A stretch of DNA of 64,000 bases. It comes from Nocardioides sp. 503 (GTDB taxonomy: Bacteria; Actinomycetota; Actinomycetes; Propionibacteriales; Nocardioidaceae). This document shows positions 16,149 through 24,766 of this stretch, in pieces (positions within the stretch are counted from its first letter, which is position 1; every line of letters starts with the position of its first letter). Both the position numbers and the translations under genes were made by a program. The DNA lies in contig NZ_SPUI01000002.1 in NCBI RefSeq assembly GCF_004522095.1, forward strand, positions 434,001 to 498,000, written 5' to 3'. The notes beneath the pieces were generated by a model. That model was not told the origin of the DNA. It worked only from the letters and a program-made list of their open reading frames with translations, and searched no databases.

Positions 16149-17275
16149 GCGACGCCGAGCGCGTGGCGCGCGCCGCCCTCAGTCGCCTCGCCGAGCCGGG
16201 CGACCCGCGCATGACGGGGTTGGTCGCCGAGCTCGGCGCGCCGAAGCTGCACCAGCTCCTCGTCGAGCAGCGTGACCCCGGCGGCATGCTCACGGACGTG
16301 GCGGCCCGGCTGGCCTCGAGCGACCCCGAGCGCGAGCTCGACCGGGCGCAGCGGCTCGGGCTGCGCTTCGTGATCCCCTCCGACGACGAGTGGCCCCACC
16401 AGCTCGGCGACCTCGTCCTGGCCGGACCGCTGCACGAGCGGGGCGGGCCGCCGATCGGGCTGTGGGTCCGAGGGCCGGTGCGGCTCGACTCGCTGGCCGG
16501 CTCGGTGGCCGTGGTCGGCGCCCGCTCGGCCACCGGCTACGGGACGCAGGTCGCGGGCGAGCTGGCCGCCGTCGCGGCGCGCGCGGGGCGCACCGTCGTC
16601 TCGGGGGCGGCGTTCGGGATCGACCAGGCCGCCCACCGGGGCGCGGTGGCCATGGACGCTCCCACCGTCGCGGTGCTGGCCTGCGGCGCCGACCGGGTCT
16701 ATCCCGCGGCCCACCAGCAGCTCATCGAGCACATCGCCGCGACGGGGGCGGTCGTCTCCGAGGCCGCGCCCGGAGGCGCGCCCACCCGGATCCGCTTCCT
16801 CGCGCGCAACCGCCTGATCGCGGCGCTCTCTCGCGGCACCGTGGTGGTCGAGGCGGCCGCCCGCAGCGGGGCCCTCAACACCGCCACCTGGGCGACCCGC
16901 CTCAACCGGATCGTCCTCGGCGTGCCCGGACCGGTGACCAGCCCGCTGTCGCAGGGCGTCCACCACCTCCTGCGCCAAGGGGCTGCGAGCCTGGTCACCA
17001 ACGGCCAGGAGCTCCTCGAGATGGTCGGCGAGTCCGGTGCCCACCTCGCCGCGGAGCCGCGGGGCGAGACCCGCGCCCGAGACCGGCTGAGCTCGCGGCA
17101 CCGGCAGGTCCTCGACGCGGTCCCGGTCGCGCACCCGGCGCCCACCGACTCCGTGGCCCGGACCGCCGGGCTGGGGGTCGTCGAGGTCCGCTCGGCGCTG
17201 TCCTACCTGCTCAGGACGGGTCTGGTCGAGCAGGACGACGACGGCTGGCGGCTCGCCGCCCTGGCCCACACGTGA
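16145..17275 (+). CDS. dprA: DNA-processing protein DprA
   Basis: 376 aa. An N-terminal helical region (1-100), then the Rossmann-like DprA domain: VAVVGARSATGYG, VVSGAAFGIDQAAH, LACGADRVYP, RFLARNRLIAALS, VVEAAARSGALNTA. A winged-helix-like C-terminus (about 310-376) ends the protein. DprA loads RecA on single-stranded DNA; many actinobacteria that are not known to be competent keep it. Last gene of the yraN-yifB-dprA unit. Confidence 0.95.
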   Translation: MSDAERVARAALSRLAEPGDPRMTGLVAELGAPKLHQLLVEQRDPGGMLTDVAARLASSDPERELDRAQRLGLRFVIPSDDEWPHQLGDLVLAGPLHERGGPPIGLWVRGPVRLDSLAGSVAVVGARSATGYGTQVAGELAAVAARAGRTVVSGAAFGIDQAAHRGAVAMDAPTVAVLACGADRVYPAAHQQLIEHIAATGAVVSEAAPGGAPTRIRFLARNRLIAALSRGTVVVEAAARSGALNTATWATRLNRIVLGVPGPVTSPLSQGVHHLLRQGAASLVTNGQELLEMVGESGAHLAAEPRGETRARDRLSSRHRQVLDAVPVAHPAPTDSVARTAGLGVVEVRSALSYLLRTGLVEQDDDGWRLAALAHT

Positions 17276-17333
17276 GGGAGGTCAGGCCCGGCAGCAGGTC
17301 TGAACCGGCCTGGCGGGTCGGCCGAGGGCGTCC

Positions 17334-17339
17334 TAGGGT
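17334..17339 (+). promoter_or_regulatory. -10 element of the hemerythrin-like gene
   Basis: TAGGGT, 6 nt before the ATG at 17346; no Shine-Dalgarno sequence. Confidence 0.55.
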
Positions 17340-17345
17340 CCGCAG

Positions 17346-17981
17346 ATGGGCACGACGATGACCATGAACCGCGTGATCCACGCCGCCGTCAGGCGCGACC
17401 TCGACCGGCTCGAGTCCGCGCTGGCGGCCTTCCCCGACGGGGACGCCGAGCGCGCCGCCGCCCTGCACCGTGCCTACGCCCAGCTCCGCGACCAGCTGCA
17501 CCACCACCACGTCGGCGAGGACACCCACATCTGGCCGATGCTGGCCGGCTTCGGCGTCGACGCCGGCCTGCTCGCCGCGATGGAGTCCGAGCACCACGCC
17601 ATGGCGGAGTCCCTGACGTCGGTGGCGGAGGCCCTGGACGCCCTGGCCGCCGACCCCCGCGCCGCGCTGGCCGCCACGGCTCGGGTGCGGGTCGCCGACG
17701 CCCGCGAGGTCGTCGGCCAGCACCTCACCCACGAGGAGGACGCGCTCGAGCCGGCGCTGCTGCCCTACCTCGACACCCCCGAGTGGCACGCCACGGAGAA
17801 GAAGCTGCGCACGGCGCCGCCGCGGGTGGCAGGGGAGTTCTTCGCCTGGGTCCAGGACGGGATGGCGCCCGAGCACCGCGCCTTCCTCCACGCGAGCGTC
17901 CCGAGGCCGGTCACGTTCGTGCTGGGTCGGGTGCTCGGGCGTCGCTACCACCGCGAGGTTGCCCCGACCTGGCGCTCCTGA
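17346..17981 (+). CDS. Hemerythrin-like (HHE) iron-binding protein
   Basis: 211 aa. A four-helix HHE domain in residues 1-150: His in NRVIHAAVRRDL, HHHHVGEDTHIW, SEHHAMAESL and GQHLTHEEDALEP give the H...HxxE...H...HxxxE ligand set for a di-iron centre. A basic C-terminal helix region follows (about 155-211). Such proteins bind O2 or NO or store iron; the ligand is not known here. Soluble. Two possible starts lie close together (MGTTMTMNR); the first fits the promoter spacing. It interrupts the usual dprA-xerC adjacency together with the oxidase gene. Confidence 0.85.
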   Translation: MGTTMTMNRVIHAAVRRDLDRLESALAAFPDGDAERAAALHRAYAQLRDQLHHHHVGEDTHIWPMLAGFGVDAGLLAAMESEHHAMAESLTSVAEALDALAADPRAALAATARVRVADAREVVGQHLTHEEDALEPALLPYLDTPEWHATEKKLRTAPPRVAGEFFAWVQDGMAPEHRAFLHASVPRPVTFVLGRVLGRRYHREVAPTWRS

Positions 17982-17998
17982 GAGGCGCGTGCCGGCCG

Positions 17999-19237
17999 TC
18001 AGTGCAGGTCGAGCGTCCGTGCGAGGAAGTCGCTGCGGAAGACCCCGTCGGGGTCCAGCCGCGTGGCCAGCGTCCGGAAGTCGTCGAAGCGCGGGTAGAC
18101 CTGGCGCAGCTCGGCGGCGCCCGCCACGAAGCACTTGCCCCAGTGGGGCCGGGCGCCCAGCGGCAGCAGCGCCTCCTCGATCGCCGGGAGGACGGCGTAG
18201 ACACCCGGGACGTCGCGGACCCACGTGAAGTGCAGCGCGACCGCGTCGACGTCGTAGGCGCCGCTGAGCCAGAGCGGGTCGGCCGCGACGGTGCGCACCT
18301 CGCTCACCTGCAGCAGCGGGCCGAACCGGCCGGCCAGCGAGCGCAGCGCCCCGATGGCCTCGACGGCGCGCGAGCGGGGGAGGAGGTACTCGGTCTGGAG
18401 CTCCTCGCCCCGGCTCGGGGTGAACGCCATCCGGAAGTGCGGCAGCCGCTCGTGCCACGGACCCGGGACCCCGCCCTGGTCGGTGACGGCCTCCAGGTCG
18501 GCGCCCGTCAGCATGTGCAGCGTGCCGACCGCCGCGGGAGCGCCGAACAGGTCGGGGGGCGGCGTGGTGTCCCGGCTCTTGAGCCACACCTGGGCGACGT
18601 CGTCGCCGGACCAGTCGGTGAACAGGCTGACGCTGCCCGCGCTGGCCGTCAGCTCGTCGAAGCGCTCGAGGGCCATGTCCCACGGCAGGTCGGTGTAGAG
18701 GTCCTGGCGCACGTCGTAGGTCGGCTCCACGTCCAGCGTCACGTGGGTCGCGACGCCGAGGGCGCCCAGCGCGACGACGTGGCCCTCGAAGTCGGGCCCG
18801 CCGCGCCGCACGGAGTGCCGGCTGCCGTCGGCGGTCACCAGGTCCAGCCCCGCGACGGCGGCCGCGAGCGAGCCGATCCGGTCGCCCGAGCCGTGCGTGC
18901 CCGTGGCGACGGCGCCCGCGACGGAGATGTGAGGGAGCGAGGCCATGGTCGCCAGCGCCCAGCCCTGGGCGTGCAGCTCGGCCGCCAGCCGTCCGTAGGT
19001 GACCCCGCCCGCCACGCGCACCTGGCGGCGCTCGGCGTCGATGTCGATGTCCTCGGGCAGGTCGGCCGTGACCACGAGGTCACCCGCGGTGTCCGCGACG
19101 TCGGTGAAGGAGTGCCGCGAGCCGAGGGCGTGCACGCGCTCGGCGCCGGCGACGATCGTCTGCAGCTCCTCCACGGTGGTGGGGCGGTGCACCCGCGCGG
19201 CCGCGAAGCGGTGGTTACCGGACCAGTTCGTCAGCAC
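17999..19237 (-). CDS. Alditol oxidase (FAD-dependent, AldO/xylitol oxidase type)
   Basis: 412 aa, GTG start giving MLTNWSGNHRF; GGGAGG lies about 13 nt upstream and GATGAT 6 nt upstream. VAO-type FAD domain: VHALGSRHSFTD with His42 as the expected covalent FAD ligand, MASLPHISVAGAVATGTHGSG, and LGALGVATHVTLDVEPTYDV. The ALO C-domain keeps the AldO active-site pieces SEVRTVAAD (Glu and Arg) and PHWGK (Lys). Family reaction: polyol plus O2 to aldose plus H2O2. I compared the motifs with the Streptomyces AldO sequence from memory. No signal peptide. Confidence 0.87.
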   Translation of the reverse strand: MLTNWSGNHRFAAARVHRPTTVEELQTIVAGAERVHALGSRHSFTDVADTAGDLVVTADLPEDIDIDAERRQVRVAGGVTYGRLAAELHAQGWALATMASLPHISVAGAVATGTHGSGDRIGSLAAAVAGLDLVTADGSRHSVRRGGPDFEGHVVALGALGVATHVTLDVEPTYDVRQDLYTDLPWDMALERFDELTASAGSVSLFTDWSGDDVAQVWLKSRDTTPPPDLFGAPAAVGTLHMLTGADLEAVTDQGGVPGPWHERLPHFRMAFTPSRGEELQTEYLLPRSRAVEAIGALRSLAGRFGPLLQVSEVRTVAADPLWLSGAYDVDAVALHFTWVRDVPGVYAVLPAIEEALLPLGARPHWGKCFVAGAAELRQVYPRFDDFRTLATRLDPDGVFRSDFLARTLDLH

Positions 19238-19330
19238 CCGGACATCATCCCTCCCACGGAAAGCCCGGACCCGGCGCCCACCCGGCCACGCACCCTCGGC
19301 GCGGGACCGCACGGCCCGGGCGAGCGCTCC

Positions 19331-19336
19331 TACGCT
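19331..19336 (+). promoter_or_regulatory. -10 element of xerC
   Basis: TACGCT, 6 nt before the GTG at 19343, without a ribosome site. Confidence 0.55.
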
Positions 19337-19342
19337 GGGACG

Positions 19343-20296
19343 GTGAGCTCCGAGACCCCCGACGCCGCCCCGGACGCCGGGCTGCTGCCGGAGCCGATGG
19401 CCCGGATCCTGGGGGAGTACGAGCGGCACCTGGTCTCCGAGCGCGACCTCACCACGCACACCGTCCGCGCCTACTCCGCCGACATCGCCGCCCTGCTGGA
19501 GCACGCCACGCGGCTGGGCTGCACCGGCGTCGACGAGCTGGACCTGCGCACGCTGCGCAGCTGGCTGGCCAAGCAGCAGACGATGGGCCTGTCGCGCACG
19601 ACGCTGGCGCGGCGAGCCACGGCGGCGCGGGTCTTCACCGCCTGGCTGGCCCGCACCGGTCGGGCCCCGGCCGACGTCGGCGCCTCGCTCGGCTCCCCGA
19701 AGCCGCACAAGTCGCTGCCGCCGGTCCTGCGCACCGACGAGGCTGCCGACCTGATCGCCGCGGCCGCCGCGATCGCCGACGACGGCAGCGCCGTCGGGCT
19801 GCGCGACGTCGCCATGCTCGAGCTGCTCTACGCCACCGGCATCCGCGTCGGCGAGCTGGTGGGCCTCGACCTCGACGACGTCGACCGCGACCGCAACGTG
19901 GTGCGGGTCTTCGGCAAGGGTCGCAAGGAGCGCTCGGTGCCGTTCGGCCGTCCGGCGGCGCGGGCGCTGGACTTCTGGCAGCGCCAGGGCCGACCCCGGC
20001 TGCTCGTGGAGGGCTCGGGGGCGGCGCTCTTCCTGGGCGCGCGCGGCCGGCGGATCGACCCCCGCGCCGTGCGGACCCTGGTGCACCAGCGGATCGCGGC
20101 GGTGCCCGGCGCCCCCGACATCGGGCCGCACGGGCTGCGCCACACCGCGGCGACCCACCTGCTCGAGGGCGGCGCCGACCTGCGCTCGGTCCAGGAGCTG
20201 CTCGGGCACGCGTCCCTGGCGACCACCCAGCTCTACACGCACGTGACGACCGATCGGCTGCGTCGCGCCTACCAGCAGGCGCACCCGCGCGCCTGA
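19343..20296 (+). CDS. xerC: Tyrosine recombinase XerC
   Basis: 317 aa, chosen GTG follows the TACGCT hexamer. SAM-like N-domain (15-110), catalytic domain 125-317 with all expected residues: Arg168 (TGIRVGEL), Lys192 (GKGRKER), His263 and Arg266 (PHGLRHT), His289 (LGHASL) and Tyr298 (TQLYTHV). Resolves chromosome dimers at dif. Its position next to dprA and rpsB and the complete catalytic set argue for the housekeeping enzyme rather than a phage integrase. Confidence 0.95.
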   Translation: MSSETPDAAPDAGLLPEPMARILGEYERHLVSERDLTTHTVRAYSADIAALLEHATRLGCTGVDELDLRTLRSWLAKQQTMGLSRTTLARRATAARVFTAWLARTGRAPADVGASLGSPKPHKSLPPVLRTDEAADLIAAAAAIADDGSAVGLRDVAMLELLYATGIRVGELVGLDLDDVDRDRNVVRVFGKGRKERSVPFGRPAARALDFWQRQGRPRLLVEGSGAALFLGARGRRIDPRAVRTLVHQRIAAVPGAPDIGPHGLRHTAATHLLEGGADLRSVQELLGHASLATTQLYTHVTTDRLRRAYQQAHPRA

Positions 20297-20304
20297 GGCG
20301 CGCG
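20286..20304. terminator. Hairpin around the xerC stop codon
   Basis: CGCGCGCC-tga-GGCGCGCG: an 8-bp perfect stem whose 3-nt loop is the xerC stop codon itself. It lies 5 nt before the end of the convergent M23 gene and could end transcription from both sides. Confidence 0.5.
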
Positions 20305-20308
20305 CGCA

Positions 20309-20914
20309 TCATCGGCTCCTCACGATGGCGTCGCCGCCGGGCCCGGCGGCGCGTCCCACCGTGGTCGTGACCGTGGGGACGGAGTCGGGCCCGGCTCCCC
20401 GGAGCGAGAGCAGCCGCACCGGTCCGCCGCCGACCAGCAGGAGCGGGTCGAGGTAGGTCGCGCCCTCGATCCAGCCCCAGTGCAGGCAGGCGCTCGGGAA
20501 GCAGTGCGACCCGGGCAGCTGCAGGACCCCGATCCGCTCGCCCGCGGACACGTGGTCCCCGACGCCGACCTCGGCGCCGACCGGCTCGTAGGTCGTGCGC
20601 GTGGGCCCGTGGCCGACCACGACCACGCCCCGGCCGGCCAGCGGGCCGGCGTAGGTCACGCGGCCCGCCAGGGCGGCGCGCACCGGCTGACCGACGCGTC
20701 CGGCCAGGTCGACGCCGCGGTGGCCGGCGCCGTAGGGGTCCTGCGGCGGGTCGAAGCCGGCGACGACCTCCGGCGTCGGCTGCAGCGGCCAGACGCCGAC
20801 GGGCTGAGGGTCCCCGGGCCCGCCGGAGGCCGCGCCGCCCCCCAGCAGGGAGAGCGCGACGCCCAGGACGACGGCGGCGAGCCCGGGGACCCGGATCGAG
20901 GGGAGGGAGACCAT
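20309..20914 (-). CDS. Exported M23-family (LytM-like) protein
   Basis: 201 aa. Signal peptide 1-30 (hydrophobic core AAVVLGVALSLLGGGA). The LytM domain has GHRGVDLAG (HxxxD), VVVVGHGPTRTTYEP and VGDHVSAGERIG. Where canonical enzymes have HxH, this one has CLHWGW, so the first His of that motif is Cys. Related actinobacterial proteins at this locus often read the same, as far as I recall, so this is a family trait rather than damage. Likely binds or cuts peptidoglycan cross-bridges outside the cell. Position between xerC and rpsB is conserved. Confidence 0.85.
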   Translation of the reverse strand: MVSLPSIRVPGLAAVVLGVALSLLGGGAASGGPGDPQPVGVWPLQPTPEVVAGFDPPQDPYGAGHRGVDLAGRVGQPVRAALAGRVTYAGPLAGRGVVVVGHGPTRTTYEPVGAEVGVGDHVSAGERIGVLQLPGSHCFPSACLHWGWIEGATYLDPLLLVGGGPVRLLSLRGAGPDSVPTVTTTVGRAAGPGGDAIVRSR

Positions 20915-21341
20915 GCCGTCGAGGGTGCCCCCGATCCCGGACGGTCGGCCCGAGCCGGGGCTCAGGCTGTGGAGGGTCCGTGCTCGAGCGGCGCCCTGTG
21001 GACGACTGGTGGCCCGCCGCACCCGCCTGGGCCGCCCCGGTCGATTCGCGGGGACCCGCGGGACTCGACTAGTCTGGGCCCATCGGCGTGCGGTCTCGAC
21101 CGCGCACCGAAATTCGCATGTTCGCCGACCACGACGAGGCTCCCGGGCCTCGACCGCCCGTGGGCGACGGTCCTCAGTCCCGCGAGACCCTCCGGTCGAG
21201 CAGGTGGGGCCGCGCGCGAGCATCAGGCACGAGCGGCATCCGCCGGTCGTGGACGAACTGAAAACTATCGGAGCCAGCCCCGGTACGCCCTGACTCAAGG
21301 GTGTGCGCACGGCGCTGATCCACCAGGAGATACGAACCACC
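20915..21341 (+). promoter_or_regulatory. rpsB upstream region with -10 at 21070 and long leader
   Basis: 427 bp without a gene. TAGTCT at 21070-21075 is the best -10 for rpsB and predicts a leader of about 260 nt. A second AT-rich spot, GAAAACTAT, is at 21259-21269. AGGAG lies 10 nt before the rpsB ATG. A long leader would fit feedback by a ribosomal protein, but I could not recognise a known S2 leader fold. Confidence 0.4.
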
Positions 21342-22400
21342 ATGGCAGTTGTCACCATGCGCCAGCTCCTCGAGAGCGGCGTCCACTTCGGGCACCAGAC
21401 CCGTCGCTGGAACCCCAAGATGAAGCGCTTCATCATGACCGAGCGCAACGGCATCTACATCATCGACCTGCAGCAGTCGCTGGCCTACATCGACCGCTCC
21501 TTCGCCTTCGTCAAGGAGACCGTCGCCCGCGGCGGCACCGTGATGTTCGTGGGCACGAAGAAGCAGGCCCAGGAGGCGATCGCCGAGCAGGCGACCCGCG
21601 TCGGCATGCCCTACGTCAACCAGCGGTGGCTGGGCGGCATGCTCACCAACTTCCAGACCGTGCACCAGCGGATCAACCGTCTCAAGGAGCTCGACGAGGT
21701 CGACTTCGACGACGTCGCCGGCAGCAGCCGCACCAAGAAGGAGCTGCTGCAGATGCGTCGCGAGCGCGACAAGCTGAACAAGTCGCTCGGCGGCATCCGT
21801 GAGATGAGCCGCACCCCCAACGCGGTGTGGATCGTCGACACGAACAAGGAGCACCTCGCCGTCGAGGAGGCCCGCAAGCTGAAGATCCCGATCATCGGCA
21901 TCCTGGACTCCAACTGCGACCCCGACCTGGTCGACTTCCCGATCCCGGGCAACGACGACGCCATCCGCGCGGTCGGCCTGCTGACCCGCGTGGTCGCCGA
22001 CGCCGTCGCCGAGGGCCTCATCGCCCGCTCGGGCGCCAAGACCGAGAGCACCGCTCCCGGCGCGGCCGAGCCGCTGGCCGACTGGGAGCGCGAGCTCCTC
22101 GAGGGTGACGCCGAGAAGGCCGCCGAGAAGGCGACCGCCGCCGACGCCGAGGCCCCGGCCTCCGAGGCGACGGGTGCCTCCTCCGAGGGCGCCGCTGCCG
22201 CCGAGGTCGCGGACGCCGCCACCGAGGCCCCGGTCGACGCGGCCACGGAGGCCACCCCGGTCCCCGAGGCCGGCGACGCCGACGCGACGACCGACGAGGT
22301 CGCTGCCGACGTCGACGCCGCCGTCGTGGAGGCCGAGTCCGTCGACACCGCCGCCGCGGTGACGGACGCCGACCCGGCCACCGACGAGGCCAAGGCCTGA
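21342..22400 (+). CDS. rpsB: 30S ribosomal protein S2 with Ala/Glu-rich tail
   Basis: 352 aa. The start giving [25 protein letters not shown] is chosen by family alignment and the AGGAG site. The S2 core spans 1-230 ([60 protein letters not shown]). The last 115 or so residues are an acidic tail of Ala, Glu, Asp, Val, Thr and Pro. Usual bacterial S2 is about 240-260 aa. First gene of the rpsB-tsf-pyrH-frr-cdsA run. Confidence 0.97.
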   Translation: MAVVTMRQLLESGVHFGHQTRRWNPKMKRFIMTERNGIYIIDLQQSLAYIDRSFAFVKETVARGGTVMFVGTKKQAQEAIAEQATRVGMPYVNQRWLGGMLTNFQTVHQRINRLKELDEVDFDDVAGSSRTKKELLQMRRERDKLNKSLGGIREMSRTPNAVWIVDTNKEHLAVEEARKLKIPIIGILDSNCDPDLVDFPIPGNDDAIRAVGLLTRVVADAVAEGLIARSGAKTESTAPGAAEPLADWERELLEGDAEKAAEKATAADAEAPASEATGASSEGAAAAEVADAATEAPVDAATEATPVPEAGDADATTDEVAADVDAAVVEAESVDTAAAVTDADPATDEAKA

Positions 22401-22412
22401 CCGTTCCGGACC

Positions 22413-22443
22413 GCGGTGGCGCGTACGACGTACGCGCCACCGC
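22413..22443 (+). terminator. Perfect 14-bp hairpin between rpsB and tsf
   Basis: GCGGTGGCGCGTAC, loop GAC, GTACGCGCCACCGC: a perfect 14-bp stem starting 12 nt past the rpsB stop and 65 nt before tsf. No U-run follows. It could be a partial terminator setting the rpsB:tsf ratio, or a processing or stability element. Confidence 0.6.
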
Positions 22444-22507
22444 GCCGGCAACGGCGTCGCGCACCACCCCCTGACACGTTCCGAGCCACTCTCCGAGGGA
22501 GACCCAC

Positions 22508-23320
22508 ATGGCGAACATCTCCGCCGCCGACGTCAAGAAGCTCCGTGAGCTCACCGGCGCCGGCATGATGGACTGCAAGAAGGCCCTCACCGAGGCCGAC
22601 GGCGACTTCGACAAGGCCGTCGAGATCCTCCGGATCAAGGGCGGCAAGAAGATGGCCGAGCGCGCCGCCGAGCGCGAGGCCTCCAACGGCCTGGTCGCCA
22701 CCTCCGGTGGTGCCCTGGTCGAGCTGCGCTGCGAGACCGACTTCGTCGCCAAGGGCGACCAGTTCGTCGAGGCCGCCCAGCAGATCGCCGACGCGGCCGA
22801 CGCTGCCAAGGCCGCCGACGCCGAGGCCCTCAAGGCCGTCCAGCTCGGCGACAAGACCGTCGGCGAGGTCGTCGACGAGCTCGCCGTCTCCATCGGCGAG
22901 AAGATCGAGCTCGGTCGCGTGGCCTACTTCGAGGGCCCCACGGTCGTCTACATGCACAAGCGTGCCGCCGACCTGCCGCCCGCCGTCGGCGTGCTGGTCG
23001 AGTACGACGGTGACGCCGACGCCGCCCGCGCGGCCGCCATGCAGGTCGCCGCGATGCGCCCGCAGTACCTCACCCGTGACGAGGTCCCCGCGGACGTCGT
23101 CGCCAAGGAGCGCGAGATCGCCGAGGCGACCTCCCGCGAGGAGGGCAAGCCCGAGCAGGCGATCGCCAAGATCACCGAGGGCCGCCTCAACGGCTTCTTC
23201 AAGGACGTCGTCCTCCTGGAGCAGCCGTCGGTGACCGAGAACAAGAAGAACGTCAAGACCGTCCTCGACGAGTCCGGCACCACCCTGAAGCGGTTCGCCC
23301 GCTTCGAGGTCGGCGCCTGA
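22508..23320 (+). CDS. tsf: Elongation factor Ts
   Basis: 270 aa, with GAGGGAG upstream. UBA-like N-terminus [21 protein letters not shown], then [15 protein letters not shown] (the TDFV contact with EF-Tu) and the core domain with VLVEYDGD and [10 protein letters not shown]-terminal [18 protein letters not shown]. Exchanges GDP for GTP on EF-Tu. 107 nt after rpsB, same strand. Confidence 0.97.
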   Translation: MANISAADVKKLRELTGAGMMDCKKALTEADGDFDKAVEILRIKGGKKMAERAAEREASNGLVATSGGALVELRCETDFVAKGDQFVEAAQQIADAADAAKAADAEALKAVQLGDKTVGEVVDELAVSIGEKIELGRVAYFEGPTVVYMHKRAADLPPAVGVLVEYDGDADAARAAAMQVAAMRPQYLTRDEVPADVVAKEREIAEATSREEGKPEQAIAKITEGRLNGFFKDVVLLEQPSVTENKKNVKTVLDESGTTLKRFARFEVGA

Positions 23321-23354
23321 CCACGTAGGTTCATACCTGACGTGCTCGACGAGG

Positions 23355-23396
23355 AGGCCGGTTCGATGACCCAGATCTGGAGCATCGGACCGGCCT
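23355..23396 (+). terminator. Long hairpin between tsf and pyrH
   Basis: Left arm AGGCCGGTTCGATG, right arm CATCGGACCGGCCT (14 bp, one G-U pair). The 14-nt loop holds a 10-bp palindrome CCAGATCTGG that can extend the stem. TCTC follows. It sits 35 nt after tsf and 40 nt before pyrH, and may act as a terminator or attenuator. Confidence 0.6.
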
Positions 23397-23436
23397 TCTC
23401 GCACGTTCCCAGCCACGACGTACGAAGGGATCCCGC

Positions 23437-24150
23437 GTGACCGCCTACCAGCGTGTCCTCCTCAAGCTGTCCGGCGAGGTGTTCGGCGGCGGCCAGGTCG
23501 GGCTCGACCTCGACGTCATCAACGGCATCGCCAAGGAGATCGCGGACGTCGCCCGCTCCGGGGTCCAGGTCGCGATCGTAGTCGGCGGCGGCAACTTCTT
23601 CCGCGGCGCCGAGCTGCAGCAGCGCGGCATGGAGCGCGCCCGCGCCGACTACATGGGCATGCTCGGCACCGTCATGAACTGCCTGGCCCTGCAGGACCTC
23701 ATCGAGCAGCACGGCGTCGAGACCCGGGTCCAGACCGCCATCACCATGGGCCAGGTCGCCGAGCCCTACATCCCGCGCCGCGCGATCCGCCACCTCGAGA
23801 AGGGCCGCGTCGTGATCTTCGGCGCCGGCGCCGGCATGCCGTTCTTCTCCACCGACACCGTGGCCGCCCAGCGCGCGCTCGAGACCCGCTGCGAGGTCAT
23901 CCTCATGGGCAAGCAGGGCGTGGACGGCGTCTACGACTCCGACCCCCACCAGAACCCCGCGGCGGTCAAGTTCGACACCCTCACGTACGACGAGTTCCTG
24001 GCGCGCGGCCTCAAGGTCGCCGACGCCACCTCGGTGAGCCTCGCGCGCGACAACAACCTCGACATGGTCTTCTTCAACCTCTCCACGCCGGGCACCATCG
24101 GCCGCGCCGTCAGCGGTGAGAAGATCGGCACCACGGTCTCGCGCGACTGA
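23437..24150 (+). CDS. pyrH: Uridylate kinase (UMP kinase)
   Basis: 237 aa, GTG start with GAAGGGA upstream. Amino acid kinase fold: [65 protein letters not shown] and [12 protein letters not shown]. Makes UDP from UMP in pyrimidine nucleotide synthesis. The place between tsf and frr is conserved. Confidence 0.97.
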   Translation: MTAYQRVLLKLSGEVFGGGQVGLDLDVINGIAKEIADVARSGVQVAIVVGGGNFFRGAELQQRGMERARADYMGMLGTVMNCLALQDLIEQHGVETRVQTAITMGQVAEPYIPRRAIRHLEKGRVVIFGAGAGMPFFSTDTVAAQRALETRCEVILMGKQGVDGVYDSDPHQNPAAVKFDTLTYDEFLARGLKVADATSVSLARDNNLDMVFFNLSTPGTIGRAVSGEKIGTTVSRD

Positions 24151-24189
24151 GCCGCCGCGCGCCATCTACCCACCAGCTAGGGAGCACCA

Positions 24190-24747
24190 GTGATCAACGA
24201 CATCCTCAACGAGGCAGACTCGAAGATGGACAAGTCCGTCGAGGCCACCCGGGAGGAGTTCGCCGCGATCCGGGCAGGCCGCGCGCAGCCCAGCATGTTC
24301 AGCAAGATCACCGTGGACTACTACGGCACCCAGACCCCGCTGCAGCAGCTGGCGTCGTTCACCGCCCCCGAGGCGCGGATCATCCTGGTCCAGCCCTTCG
24401 ACATCGGCGCGATGCCCGCCATCGAGCGCGCGATCCGCGACTCCGACCTCGGCGTCAACCCGTCCAACGACGGCAAGCTGCTGCGCTGCGTGTTCCCCGA
24501 GCTCACCGAGGAGCGCCGCAAGGAGTACATCAAGATCGCCAAGGCCAAGGCCGAGGACGGCCGGGTCGCGATCCGCAACCTGCGACGCACCGCCAAGCAG
24601 AACCTCGAGAAGCTCGAGAAGGACGGCGAGGTCGGCAAGGACGACGTCACCGGGGCGGAGAAGCGGCTCGACGGCGCCACCAAGAAGCACACCGACGCGA
24701 TCGACGAGATGCTCAAGAACAAGGAAGCCGAGCTGCTCGAGGTCTGA
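24190..24747 (+). CDS. frr: Ribosome recycling factor
   Basis: 185 aa, GTG start after AGGGAG. Two-domain RRF: the N-terminal helix with IRAGRAQPSMF, KITVDYYGTQTPLQQLA, PFDIGAMPAIERAI, LGVNPSNDGK, and the C-terminal helices with AIRNLRR. Acts with EF-G to split post-termination ribosomes. 39 nt after pyrH. Confidence 0.97.
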   Translation: MINDILNEADSKMDKSVEATREEFAAIRAGRAQPSMFSKITVDYYGTQTPLQQLASFTAPEARIILVQPFDIGAMPAIERAIRDSDLGVNPSNDGKLLRCVFPELTEERRKEYIKIAKAKAEDGRVAIRNLRRTAKQNLEKLEKDGEVGKDDVTGAEKRLDGATKKHTDAIDEMLKNKEAELLEV

Positions 24748-24766
24748 GGACCCCGCACCCCACTCC

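Noticed and set aside
14176..17275. A natural competence locus (yraN, comM, dprA)
   Set aside because: The trio is conserved in most actinobacteria regardless of competence, and no uptake genes such as comEC or pilus genes are in the window.
20309..20914. Inactivated M23 peptidase because CLH replaces HxH
   Set aside because: I recall the same CLHWG pattern in actinobacterial proteins at this locus, so it is more likely a family feature than decay.
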